A DNA stretch of 64,000 nt, taken from positions 118,820,753-118,884,752 of the forward strand of contig OW240915.1 of assembly GCA_933207985.1 (NCBI GenBank). Direction: 5' to 3'. Below, piece after piece: positions 1 through 9,660 of the stretch. Both the position numbers and the translations under genes were made by a program. Each line of letters starts with the position of its first letter. The stretch's first letter is position 1. The DNA is from Pelobates cultripes. Taxonomy: Eukaryota > Chordata > Amphibia > Anura > Pelobatidae. The notes under the pieces are model-generated. The model was not told where the DNA came from. It did not search any database and was given only the letters and a program-made list of their open reading frames with translations.

Positions 1-760
1 CGGGTGTTGCTAGGGATGGGGTACTCGAGGTGGAGAGGGGATGAGAGGAGGGAGAGGAGGGAACTTCGGTGGGTGAGGCGGGAGTAGTCAGGACGGGATC
101 TTCATGAGAATTCGGAGTGGGAACAGGCACTGGGAGAGGTAGCGGAGGACATGGAGGTGGGGGGACTTCAACGGACGTGACGGGAGAATGGTTGATGGAG
201 GGGGCTGGGTCATAGGGGGGTTGACGCATGGGAGTGGGTGGAAACGAGTGAAGTGGCACTGGGTAATAGTAAGCACCATCCGCACCGAGTACGGGGCACA
301 GGGGGGTGGGAGCTGAAGGCACACCCCCGGGGGGTGGGTTTTGTGCTGTGACGGGGGAAGCAGGGCGGGAATTTACTGTTGCGCTCTGGGCGCCATCATA
401 GGGCGGTGGTCGCGGGACAATGGAAACAACATCATCATTGTTAACACTCCTATGGTAAACATACACGATTTGCCCCTCAAACTCCAACTCTTCCTCGACC
501 CATCCTTCCCGTTTCAGACCTCTAGCTACCCGATACCAAGCCTCTGCAACCTTTGTGAGTCCATTATCCAACAACAACCCTTCCTTGTCTATGAGTAACT
601 TCCTCCAAAACTCAGGCTGCAATCTCCCACTGGGCAACATCTGGAAGCCACACACCTTAGCAATCTTTTTAAGTTTCAACATTGCATCTTCCCCTGCCCT
701 TTCTTTCACAATGTCACAAGCCAACAAGCACTTAGCAGGTCTAGCGTGTTCCTGTCCCAT
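1..760 (-). CDS. gag: Retroviral Gag, N-terminal part (partial, open at the window edge)
   Basis: An uninterrupted frame of 253 codons begins at the ATG at 760-758 and runs off the window. The start has A at -3 and G at +4. The protein begins Met-Gly-Gln, which fits N-terminal myristoylation. Residues 1 to about 113 form a compact, charged, tryptophan-containing matrix-like domain. From about 114 on it is proline-rich and holds two PPxY late-domain motifs (PPPY at 118-121, PPY at 181-183), which in retroviruses recruit NEDD4-type ligases for budding. The order matrix, proline-rich spacer with PPxY resembles gamma- and epsilonretrovirus-like Gag; the class is inferred. Capsid and nucleocapsid lie outside the window. 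No stop or frameshift is visible in this part, which suggests a fairly young insertion. Confidence 0.8.
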   Translation of the reverse strand, partial: MGQEHARPAKCLLACDIVKERAGEDAMLKLKKIAKVCGFQMLPSGRLQPEFWRKLLIDKEGLLLDNGLTKVAEAWYRVARGLKREGWVEEELEFEGQIVYVYHRSVNNDDVVSIVPRPPPYDGAQSATVNSRPASPVTAQNPPPGGVPSAPTPLCPVLGADGAYYYPVPLHSFPPTPMRQPPYDPAPSINHSPVTSVEVPPPPCPPLPLPVPVPTPNSHEDPVLTTPASPTEVPSSPSSHPLSTSSTPSLATP

Positions 761-1289
761 TTTGAGTGAACGAAGCGTGCCACGCGCTAAAGACCGATAA
801 ATAGAGGAGGTACAAGGGAAAAAGAATGTCTACAGTGCTCGACTGCCACGAGAACTTGAGCCCCGTGCGTCTTCCCCAAACGTAGACCAGTCACGGAGAT
901 CCGCCCACCGGGGTGGTGGTCACGGACGGGAGTGAGCGTGGGTGACTAACACAGCTCTGGGCAGCAGGCACAGGAGAGATAAAGAACAAAGGAGAAAATG
1001 AACGTGGCTGCGCTAATGAGAAGACATTTGCAAAAATCACAAACATATAAATGAGCGTAAACTCCGGAATCCAGAACTAACCACACAATACACACACACA
1101 CACCAAGGGTACCCACACTGTAACAACAATTAAACAGAAACCACAGAATGATAGAGAGTAAAATGGCCATGTACATGTTAACACCACTGGTGCCAAATAT
1201 TCAAAGTATAGCAATCCCCAGCCGTCACCCACCAGGCTGGTCCCGGTATAACACAGGTACCAATGAAAACACTGCAATAATCAAACAAA

Positions 1290-1857
1290 ATCCCAGCCCC
1301 ACCGGCTGTAACGCGTTCCCTGCCCGCTAGGCAGTCAAGCAAACATATAATCCCAGCCCCACCGGCTGTAATGCGTTCCCTGCCCGCTAGGCAGTCAAGC
1401 TAACATAAAATCCCAGCCCCACCGGCTGTAATGCGTTCCCTGCCCGCTAGGCAGTCAAGCAAACATATAATCCCAGCCCCACCGGCTGTAATGCGTTCCC
1501 TGCCCGCTAGGCAGTCAAGCTAACATAAAATCCCAGCCCCACCGGCTGTAATGCGTTCCCTGCCCGCTAGGCAGTCAAGCAAACATATAATCCCAGCCCC
1601 ACCGGCTGTAATGCGTTCCCTGCCCGCTAGGCAGTCAAGCTAACATAAAATCCCAGCCCCACCGGCTGTAATGCGTTCCCTGCCCGCTAGGCAGTCAAGC
1701 AAACATATAAAATGCGTTCCCTGCCCGCTAGGCAGTCAAGCTAACATATTAAAATCCCAGCCCCACCGGCTGTAATGCGTTCCCTGCCCGCCAGGCAGTC
1801 AAGCAAACATATAAAATGCGTTCCCTGCCCGCTAGGCAGTCAAGCTAACATATTTTA
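1290..1857. repeat. 60-bp tandem array in the ERV leader, 120-bp higher-order unit
   Basis: A unit containing 'accggctgtaatgcgttccc' and 'ctaggcagtcaagc' recurs every 60 bases from about 1290. Alternate copies end in 'aaacatataa' and 'taacataaaa', so the true period is 120 bp. After about 1709 some units lose their first half and become shorter. The array lies between the primer site and gag, where a retroviral RNA normally carries its leader. Confidence 0.95.
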
Positions 1858-2130
1858 GAAGAAAGAGAGACACACAAACATATAGATGAATACAGGAGGC
1901 AGATAGACAATCGACAGGTTCACTTTAAAAGGGCACACCGGACGAGTTAATTACCTGTCTCTAGTAGCCTTCTGGAAGCCGGAAGTGGACTCGGAGACAG
2001 ACCGACACAAAACAGGAGAACAACACAGGCAACGGCTGTATTATGGAGGTGATCAGGCTCCGCTTGTCCCACTTTCCGGAGGTCCGCTCCGGTCCGTTGG
2101 TTCCAGCCCTCCGAACCGGCTCTCCGGTGG

Positions 2131-2148
2131 GCCCCACGTTGGGCGCCA
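2131..2148 (-). other. Primer binding site for tRNA-Lys
   Basis: On the minus strand the 18 bases read TGGCGCCCAACGTGGGGC, the classic complement of the tRNA-Lys1,2 3' end used by several retroviruses. It sits two bases downstream of the LTR end, as expected. Confidence 0.9.
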
Positions 2149-2150
2149 AT

Positions 2151-2653
2151 TGAAATGGAAAAATCAATCAATATATTGATTATTTCTTTGTGTATCTGCC
2201 CCTGGCCAAATCAATGAAACAATGCGTGCACGCTCCCTGAAGTAATTCACACCAGACACAGGTTCCAGGTTGTTGAATAACTTGAGGAAAGTTTATTCAG
2301 AGGGGACGGCAGGTCCCTTTTAATGTAAAATTACATCATAAGCATTGTCAGAGATAACATAGAATAATACATCAATTATTGGTTAGGTGTTAAGTGGTTG
2401 CTCTAATGCTCTGCCTACTGAAGTGATGTCACCGGGACCATGAGGGTCTCCCACGGTTTCCCGGCGCCATCTTGCTGCACGAGGTAGTTAGTTGGTGTTA
2501 AGAAGGGAAGGGGGGGGAGGAGGGTTTAGAAGCTTCTAGCAGCCATTTTGATTAAAACATGTCTGCTCAGCTTTATATATGATATGTCGTGGAATGAGTA
2601 AATAGACATTTTTCACTAACTAGGAAATATGTGCAGACCTTATTTCCACAACA
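2151..2653 (-). repeat. ERV 5' LTR (503 bp)
   Basis: The segment has TG...CA ends on the minus strand, starting TGTTGTGGAAATAAGG and ending CCATTTCA. In element orientation a TATA-like box (TATATAAA) lies at 2579-2572 and a polyadenylation signal AATAAA at 2297-2292, so U3, R and U5 are in the right order. The primer site follows immediately. The right boundary at 2653 is inferred from the TG start and from resumption of CR1 sequence. Confidence 0.8.
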
Positions 2654-2960
2654 CTCCTTAGTAAAAAAAAAGCACTGAGGATAAATGGAAACTCTTCAAA
2701 CAAATATTGGAAAGGTACATTTCTCAGTATGTACCATTGGATAATAAATATAAAAGAAACAAATTGAAACCAATGTGGCTTAGTAGGGACGTTAAACAAG
2801 AGATTAAAAATAAGAAAAGGGCATTTAAAGCATTTAAATCGGACAAATCAGAGGAAGCCAATAATGCTTGGAAAAAGGCAGTTAGAGTTGCTAAACTAGA
2901 AAATGAGAAATTGGTAGCCAAATAATGCAAAACCAACCCCCAAATCTTTTGTCAAGCACA
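2654..2960 (+). mobile_element. CR1-like LINE fragment (between endonuclease and reverse transcriptase)
   Basis: The stretch closely resembles the CR1 copy at 57770-57965, and its frame 2707-2925 encodes the lysine-rich linker ([17 protein letters not shown]) that follows the endonuclease in CR1 ORF2. It is short, has no catalytic domain and is dead. Its left end is the ERV junction. Confidence 0.75.
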
Positions 2961-3374
2961 TGAATTCAAAAAAAATAAATAAAAGTGTAGGTACACTGGA
3001 AACAGAGATGGGATGAGTTTATATTGGCAATACAAAACCAACACAGGTGGTAATTAAGGGGCACTCCCCCTAATTAGCTCAGCACTAGCAGCACCCACAA
3101 TGAGGAGAATATAAAAAGAGGGGAAAAGTTTTACATAAATACAGCAAAGAAATAAAAATATATATAAGAAAAAGGGAAAACATTTTTAAATTAAAACAGC
3201 AAAGAGAAAAATTAAAATAAAAAAGGGACAAAGTTATAAATAAAATCAGAAAAGATTAAAAAATCTATAAAAAAAATTATACCTGCTTTTTTACTTTTAG
3301 CAAAGTCACTTGGTATTAACTAATACCAACCACAGTCCACCAGTTCTCCAAGAAACTCCTGTTTCAACTTCTAC
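2961..3374. other. AT-rich stretch, no gene seen
   Basis: Low-complexity A-rich sequence with no open frame or recognisable repeat family. Confidence 0.6.
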
Positions 3375-4336
3375 TTAAAGGGACACTATAGTCACCTGAA
3401 CAACTTTAGCTTAATGAAGCAGTTTTGGTGTATAGAACATGCCCCTGCAGCCTCACTGCTCAATCCTCTGCGATTTAGGAGTTAAATCCCTTTGTTTATG
3501 AACCCTAGTCACACCTCCCTGCATGTGACTTGCACAGCCTTCCATAAACATTTCCTGTAAAGAGAGCCCTATTTAGGCTTTCTTTATTGCAAGTTCTGTT
3601 TAATTAAGATTTTCTTATCTCATGCTATGTTAATAGCTTGCTAGACCCTGCAAGAGCCTCCTGTATGTGATTAAAGTTCAGTTTAGAGATTGAGATACAA
3701 TTATTTAAGGTAAATTACATCTGTTTGAAAGTGAAACCAGTTTTTTTTCATGCAGGCTCTGTCAATCATAGCCAGGGGAGGTGTGGCTAGGGCTGAATAA
3801 ACAGAAACAAAGTGATTTAACCCCTTAAGGACTGGACTGTTTTTGCGATGTTGTACATTTGCGACCAGGCATATTTTTACACTTTTGTGGTGTTTGTGTT
3901 TGGCTGGAATTTTCCGCTCTCTCATTTACTGTTCCCATACAAATTATATATTGTTTTTTCAGGACAAAAGGGGCTTTCTTTACATACCATTATTTATATA
4001 ATCTCATGTATTTTAATTTAAAAAAAATAAAAAAATATGATGAAAAATTAAAAAAAAATACATGTTTTTTGACTTTTACTTGAAAAATCTTTTACTCATC
4101 TACAAAAGCGAATGAAAAAAACTGCTAAATAGATTCAAAATTTTGTCCTGAGTTTAAAAATACCTAGTGTTTATGAGCTTTTTTGCTTTTTTTTGCATGT
4201 TATAGGGCTATAGGTACAAGTAGGATATTGCGGTTTAAAAACATACATTTTAAAAATTTATCAATAGTGACATTGTAACACTATTATCTGTCATAAATCT
4301 CTGAATAACACCCCACATGTACATATTTTTTTTAAA

Positions 4337-4557
4337 GTAGACAACCCAGGGTATTCAATATGGGGTATGTCCAGTCTTTTTTAGTAGCCACTTAGTCGAA
4401 AACACTGGCCAAAGTAAGCATTCATATTTGTTTGTGTGTGAAAAAGTAAAAAAACTAAATTGAACGCTAATTTTGGCCAGTGTTTGTGACCAAGTGGTTA
4501 CTAAAAAAGACTGGACATACCCCATTTGCAATACCTTGGGTTGTCTTCTTTTGCAAA
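4337..4557. repeat. Long palindrome 1 inside the inner TTAA element
   Basis: The arm around 4337-4413 (ending 'aacactggccaaagt') is inverted at about 4478-4557 (from 'ttggccagtgtttgtgacca' to 'ttgggttgtc'). The spacer is about 65 bases. The motif 'tactaaaaaagactggacat' pairs with its complement in the other arm. Confidence 0.8.
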
Positions 4558-4689
4558 TGGTATGCCATCATGGGGTAATTCTCATTCCTGGGCTACCATA
4601 CGCTCTCAAAGGCAACGTAACCAACCTGGCCATTTTCAATGTAAAAATATTTGACCCATATATTTGACCTTGTAACTTTCAAAAATGCT

Positions 4690-4947
4690 ATAAAACCTGT
4701 ACATGGGGGGTACTGTTTTACTCGGGAGACATCGCTGAACACAAATATTAGTGTTTAAAAACTGGAAAACGTATCACAACAATTATATCATCAGTAAAAG
4801 TGCTGTTTGTGTGTGAAAAATGCAAAAAAAGTCACTTTCACTGACAATATCATCGCTGTGATATGTTTTACTGTTTTGAATCACTAATATTTGTGTTCAG
4901 CGAAGTCTCCCGAGTAAAACAGTACCCCCCATGTACAGGTTTTAGGG
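4690..4947. repeat. Long palindrome 2 inside the inner TTAA element
   Basis: The left arm near 4693-4760 ('ctgtacatggggggtactgt' and following) is inverted at about 4880-4945. Arms are about 65-70 bases with few mismatches and a loop of about 120 bases. Confidence 0.85.
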
Positions 4948-5603
4948 TGTCGTAGAACGTTACAGGGTAAAATACAGTGCTAGCAAATTAAATTCTCTGG
5001 AATTTCGGCCTGGGTTGGCAGGCAGGTCCCTCAAATTGCAATCAATAAAATTACTGAATTATGTAAAAATATTACATAAATACGCACGTAGAATTTAAAT
5101 ATATATGCATATTTATATATTTGAAGTCTACGTGTATATTTATATAATTATTTATGTAATTTTGTATATGGACGTATGTATATTTCTTATTATTTTTATT
5201 TATTTTTATATACATAGATATATATACAAATTCATTCTAAGTGTATTTTGATATAAATATATATATATTAATTTTAAAATACAGTTAGAATAAAATTTCA
5301 TATAGATATATAATTTTTTTTTAAATTTTTTATTATTATTTAAAAAAATTATTTAATTTAAATTACTTATTATTTATATTTTATAATAATATATATATAT
5401 ACAATATATATAGTTATTATATATATACGTGTGTAATTTAATTATAAGTGTATTTTTATATTAATATAAGTACATATTAATATAAAAATACACTTAGTAT
5501 GACATTATATATATATATATATGATATATAGACATACACATATATAATAATTTTTTTTTTTTTTTATTAACATTAACTTTATTTTTATTTTATTTTACAC
5601 ATG

Positions 5604-5888
5604 CAGGGGGACTGCCTGTCAGCACAGGCAGTCCCCCTGCAGGCAGCACTATGGACACCTATTGTGACCATGTGATCGCTGTGTTAAGCGATCACATGGC
5701 CACAGGGGTCCTAATTCAGTGTGGGGAGACTGTCTGGGCTGCAGGTAGTCTCCCCACAACCGGAGCCACGCTGATCGCCGCCGGGGGAACGACGGCGATC
5801 AGGTAAGTGCTCTGACCGTTAGGACGGTTCAGGACCGTCATCGGTCGGCAACGCAAAAATGCCGATGACGGTCCTGAACCGTCCTCGG
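5604..5888. repeat. Cluster of five short GC-rich hairpins
   Basis: Successive hairpins occupy about 5604-5641 (GCAGGGGGACTGCCTG arm), 5672-5698 (TGTGATCGCT / AGCGATCACA), 5717-5756 (GTGGGGAGACT / AGTCTCCCCAC), 5771-5800 (GATCGCCG / CGGCGATC) and 5818-5886 (AGGACGGTTCAGGACCGTCA arm). Each is a discrete stem-loop with a short loop. Confidence 0.85.
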
Positions 5889-6010
5889 TCCTTAAGGGGT
5901 TAACTCCTAAATGACAGTGAATCGAGCAGTGAAATTGCAGGGGAATGATCTATACGCTAAAACTGCTTTATTTAGCTAATGTAATTTAGGGGACTATAGT
6001 GTTCCTTTAA

Positions 6011-6781
6011 AAGAGACTACTTTAAATAGCCTACTTTCAAGCAAACTCCAGTAAGTCATAGGGCCAAATATATTTATATGTATAAATATACAACGAAAAC
6101 AAATGTGAGAGAGGCTGAACTTGACTGGCGCATGTCTCTTTTCAGCTTTGTAACTATGTAACTATTAGATGCCCTTTACAACTTGGAAAACTGACCAGGT
6201 GATTTTCTCTGCCTATGTTGCCTTTGAGAGAACATGGAACACTAAGAAAGAAATAGCATACCATTTTTCTAAACATAGTATTTTAACTTGTTCATTGTAG
6301 CCATTTTATTAATGGTTTGTCTTAACATAAACAGGGAGAAGCCACGGTCAGGGAAATTCAGAAGTCAGAGTAGTTGGTAAAACAAGCCAATAAGTCAGTA
6401 CAGGCTTCATGCAAAGAATAGTCAGAACAACTAAAGGCCAGAAATACAGAAAAATCAAACAAACAAACTGACAAAATCCCATACAGAATGATTTAATAGT
6501 TCATCTCTGTAGGGTAGGCTTTATAACAGTTTGTTATGCAGGTAGAAATGAACAGGAATGGCAGTAATAACTGAATTCCTTTCAGACTCCTTTCTTCCAG
6601 CAAACATTCTCTGGGTTGACTTTTTACAGCATGTGGGGGATTCAGAAAGTCTTTGGACATCTTCTGATCCCAAAGGGGGGAGGATTGTGTACGGCCTACC
6701 TATGGCTTCTTTTTTGTAAGGCTTAGGAATTGAAAAATTACAATCTGGCTTTGATATGTTGCAATTTTCTACTTTTTCAGT
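6011..6781. other. No gene or repeat recognised
   Basis: Unremarkable AT-rich sequence. Its right part may include decayed piggyBac 3' sequence. Confidence 0.5.
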
Positions 6782-7490
6782 TCACCAGAAAATGCTGTAT
6801 ATATTGGTCAGCAAAGTCCACTCCTCCCACCCCCGTCCCGAATACTTGATGTAGTCTATAAAGCACTTCGGTTCTTCCAGCTCCCCAGTTCTTCCTGTCA
6901 CAGACACTGGCACTGTACTGTCATCGCGCATTGTAGACAGTATGTATGCATCCTTCCAATCTGTGAACCGAAGAGCCAGCAACTCATCCTAGCGTAGAAC
7001 TGAAGATGAGCCTCTACTGCATCTGCCTCTTGTCAGGGTTTGGGGGAATCTCTGATTTTTTACACATTAGGGTTTGGTGAAACCTCTGCAATTTTTTTAC
7101 AAAGCTTGGGTTTTGAAACAAAATTAATTTTGAAATAAAGCAGTACTGGTATAATAATTATCAACACATAGCTTGGAACCTTTATTTAACAAACTAAAGA
7201 TCAGATCCCACACAATGCCATTGGTACCCATATAATCAGGGAATCCTAGTGGGTCAAGATGGTTGTCCTTCCATTGATAAATGTAAAATGCCCATGTATA
7301 AAAAGTAGTGTTTTCACATAATTTATCAAATTTGATACCATATCATGACTGCTTAGATGGAATTTATTGCTTGAAAAGCAGTCTACCTTTAAATTATTTC
7401 ACTGATTCATCAATATAAATGTTTACATCAGGGACATAATTTGGGGAAAATGTTTCATATAGGAGTTGGATAATGGGCTGAACTTTGTAG
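6782..7490 (-). pseudogene. piggyBac (PGBD4-like) transposase, broken
   Basis: Conceptual translation on the minus strand gives the piggyBac catalytic core in order: a DES...FKGRL...IPSK-like stretch at about 7420-7350, GIKF-KLCE, a DPLGFPDYMGT stretch near 7240, and VDNYYTS near 7165, where catalytic aspartates of the family lie. A frameshift near 7000 is followed by an open stretch (6982-6782) containing DELLALRFTDWKDAYILST and a CFIDYIKY motif like the family's CIVDYNKYMGG. At least three stops and one frameshift are visible, so it is dead. The N-terminus and cysteine-rich C-terminus are not seen. It lies 0.8 kb from the TTAA elements but its ends were not found, so it cannot be called their source. 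Confidence 0.8.
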
Positions 7491-7786
7491 AGCCTGTCAA
7501 ACAATGGGCAATTTCTGGAGGACCACAGTGCATGCAACATAATGGGTAATTTCTAGAGGGACACAGGAAATGCAGCATTTGCTCATAGCAATCCCTCTTG
7601 ATAAGACCTGCAAAAGGAGGGGGGCAGGATGGGATACTTGTACCAGTAGGACTTGATACTTGTTTTTTTTTTTTTTTTTTACAATACCCACTACTACAGC
7701 CCCAAATTTCCTATTTTCTGAGATATCCGTATGGTGCCATATGTTTCTTCTATTGTAAAGTTGGTTTGTTTAACCATTAGCTCAAG
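7491..7786. other. No gene seen; contains a poly-T run
   Basis: Non-coding sequence with an 18-base T run at about 7663-7680. Confidence 0.5.
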
Positions 7787-8732
7787 TATTTTTTTTATTT
7801 ATTTATTTTTTTTATAAATAATTTATTTTGAAATTTTTGGGTTTTGTTGTGGTTGGGTACAGAAGAAAACAAGGGAGTAAGTTTAATAGTAAAGATTTAG
7901 TTCGGCATATTTTTGCTGTTTGTGACAATCATACATTTTGAGCAAGTATGCGATATTTCTTCCTTGGTTGCATTGTACACTGTTTGCTTATACAATATTA
8001 CTCTGTACATATATTTTTTGTTGTTCTAGGTTTAAGGATTGGGGAGGGGTACAGAATAGAAGGAGAAGGGAAGTGGGGTACACTATCGACTGTCTTATTG
8101 ACTTTGCTCTTTGTTTTGTTGTTGTTGTAGTACAGTTGGAGGAGTAAAACCTTGTTTTGGGAAGTAGCTTAGCAAGGTTAGGTCGTCAAGGATGGGAGTT
8201 CGGAGGGGTTGGGTGGTGGTTGTTTTTAGTCGAGTTGTCTGATTGCACCTCTCTCGTACTGGGTGCCTTATGTTAGTGGTGTGCTTTTGTGTGGAGGGGT
8301 TAATGGTAGTTGCTTTTCTGGGCTGGAGTGCGAATCCATGCCTAGTGTGAGTCTGTTGATGAGGTTCGAGCCTTACTCTTCGTTTATGCTAGTGCCTTTG
8401 TCGTAACCTTATTGAGTAGTCATGGGAGGGAGGCATACCGTGTGTCCTCTGTTGTGGTTTGTCTTTTAGCCTTGGGGGGTGTTTATGGGGGGAAGGGGTG
8501 GTAGGTAGGGGGGATCCGGGTTAAATGGCTGTTCTTCTATCCATAGAGGTGTTCGGGGTCGTGTATGTCGCCCATGAGGTTCATGGGTTTGTTGGTGCTT
8601 TGTGGCGGTTTGGGGAGGGTGGTTGTGATCATGTGGAACAGCTGTTGGGTGTGGGGGGGTGCGTTGACTATGTTGAAAGTTGTGTTCGTGTGTAGTCAGG
8701 GGTGTGTTTTGCGGGAGGTCTGTGAAGGGGAT

Positions 8733-9660
8733 TGTGACGAAGTGCCCTTTGCCACTTGTGCCTGGAGGCTAGCCTCCTGCCTTCCGACTATGGCCCTTGT
8801 GCTGATAGCTGTATTTTACCCTGCAATAAGGTTTATTTGGGTATTTCTGCCGGGTTGTTTGGGACTTTCAGTATGTGAGCAGTGCTGCCCAGATAGCTAT
8901 GCCATGGAGCCAATTCGTGTAACGAAAGACTATGGAAAAGACTTTGGCTCCATGGCGATTGAATTGTATGTATGTGATCTGAGCGCCATTCAATAATGAT
9001 GTGCACTCAGATCTAAGCTATCTGGGGGTATGTTGCAAGTATATGTTTTATGTAGTAATTGTAACATTATGTAATTTTATGTCTTTTTGTAACCATGTGG
9101 TTAATGGAGTCTTGCCTCTGTCCTGGGAGATAATTTGATTACTTCCCACTAATCTCCAGGATAGAGAGGAGGGATTGTGATGTCACTGTGGGAGTGTTTT
9201 TTTTTGTATTGTCTGTGATTGGCTGATATCCAATATGTGTCCCATTGTTCCATCAGGTCCCCTAGGGGAGTGTCCACCTGGTGGACACTTGCATAAATAC
9301 AGGCAGGTAGCCCTCAATAAACCAGACCTACTTGAACCCTTCTTGAAGCCTTGGCTCATGCTTGGGGGATCTGATAACTACACTCTGGGGATTGCTATAA
9401 TCACATACTCCCCAGAGTCAGCTCTTGCAAGAGCTTGTTTTGTTCTTGGTTCCTGCTCTCTGGATTTAGGAGAGGTTCACCCACTGGAAGCTGGATCCTG
9501 GCCTTGGATCCAGGGTGGGTGAGAGACAGCGAGACCCCGGCGCAGCTGCATCGCTGGAAGTGGGGTCTGCAGTGCTGATGGTGTCGGTTGGAGTCCTCAG
9601 CAAGCGCTAGGAGCATCGATTGGCGGAGGTACTCGGTCGAAGTGCCAGTGTTCCGTCACA
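8733..9660 (+). repeat. Solo LTR (928 bp) with perfect 5-bp target duplication
   Basis: The segment starts TGTGACGAAGTGCCC and ends GTTCCGTCACA. It is flanked by GGGAT at 8728-8732 and 9661-9665. It shares its start, the 'cagcctcctgcc...gactatggccc' block and the 'agagacagcgagacccc' block with the LTRs at 13634-14370 and 52413-56173, so it belongs to the same broad Gypsy-like group. It sits in L1 ORF2 and is therefore younger than that L1 copy. Confidence 0.9.

Larger units (their letters stand above)
1..2653 (-). mobile_element. Endogenous retrovirus, 5' end (LTR, primer site, leader, partial gag)
   Basis: Seen, in element order on the minus strand: an LTR (2653 to 2151), an 18-nt site complementary to tRNA-Lys (2148 to 2131), about 1.37 kb of leader holding a tandem array, and a gag frame that opens at 760 and is still open at base 1. 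Pol, env and the other LTR would lie left of the window. On the right the LTR abuts a CR1 LINE, and the bases from 2654 on resemble the CR1 copy near 57770, so the provirus seems to have inserted into CR1. Target duplication cannot be tested because only one flank is present. Confidence 0.85.
3821..5899. mobile_element. Inner TTAA-flanked element with CCCCTTAAGGAC ends
   Basis: This 2,079-bp element begins CCCCTTAAGGACTGGACTG and ends in the inverted CCCCTTAAGGACCGAG, between TTAA copies at 3817-3820 and 5900-5903. Its target TTAA lies inside the right terminal repeat of the outer element, so it is the younger insertion. The interior is non-coding, very AT-rich at 5040-5580, and holds a series of perfect or near-perfect hairpins. 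The same ends occur on the 76-bp element at 53427-53502. Confidence 0.85.
3379..6006. mobile_element. Non-autonomous TTAA-flanked element (outer of a nested pair)
   Basis: The ends are AGGGACACTATAGTC and the inverted form of AGGAACACTATAGTC, each flanked by TTAA (3375-3378 and 6007-6010). The terminal inverted repeats extend about 110 bases; for example the left arm's 'gatttaggagttaaatccct' has its reverse complement in the right arm, split there by the inner element. TTAA duplication is the signature of piggyBac-type transposition. No transposase frame lies inside. A half copy of the same terminus ends at about 41018. Confidence 0.8.

Noticed and set aside
1321..1740. CRISPR-like regular spacing of the 60-bp repeat
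   Set aside because: Units are contiguous with no unique spacers, and the DNA is vertebrate; it is a plain tandem array.
4473..4667. Short open frames in the TTAA element
   Set aside because: They lie in palindrome arms and AT-rich filler, without similarity to any transposase.
8565..8996. 143-residue plus-strand frame
   Set aside because: It crosses from L1 (antisense) into the solo LTR, so it is not a gene.
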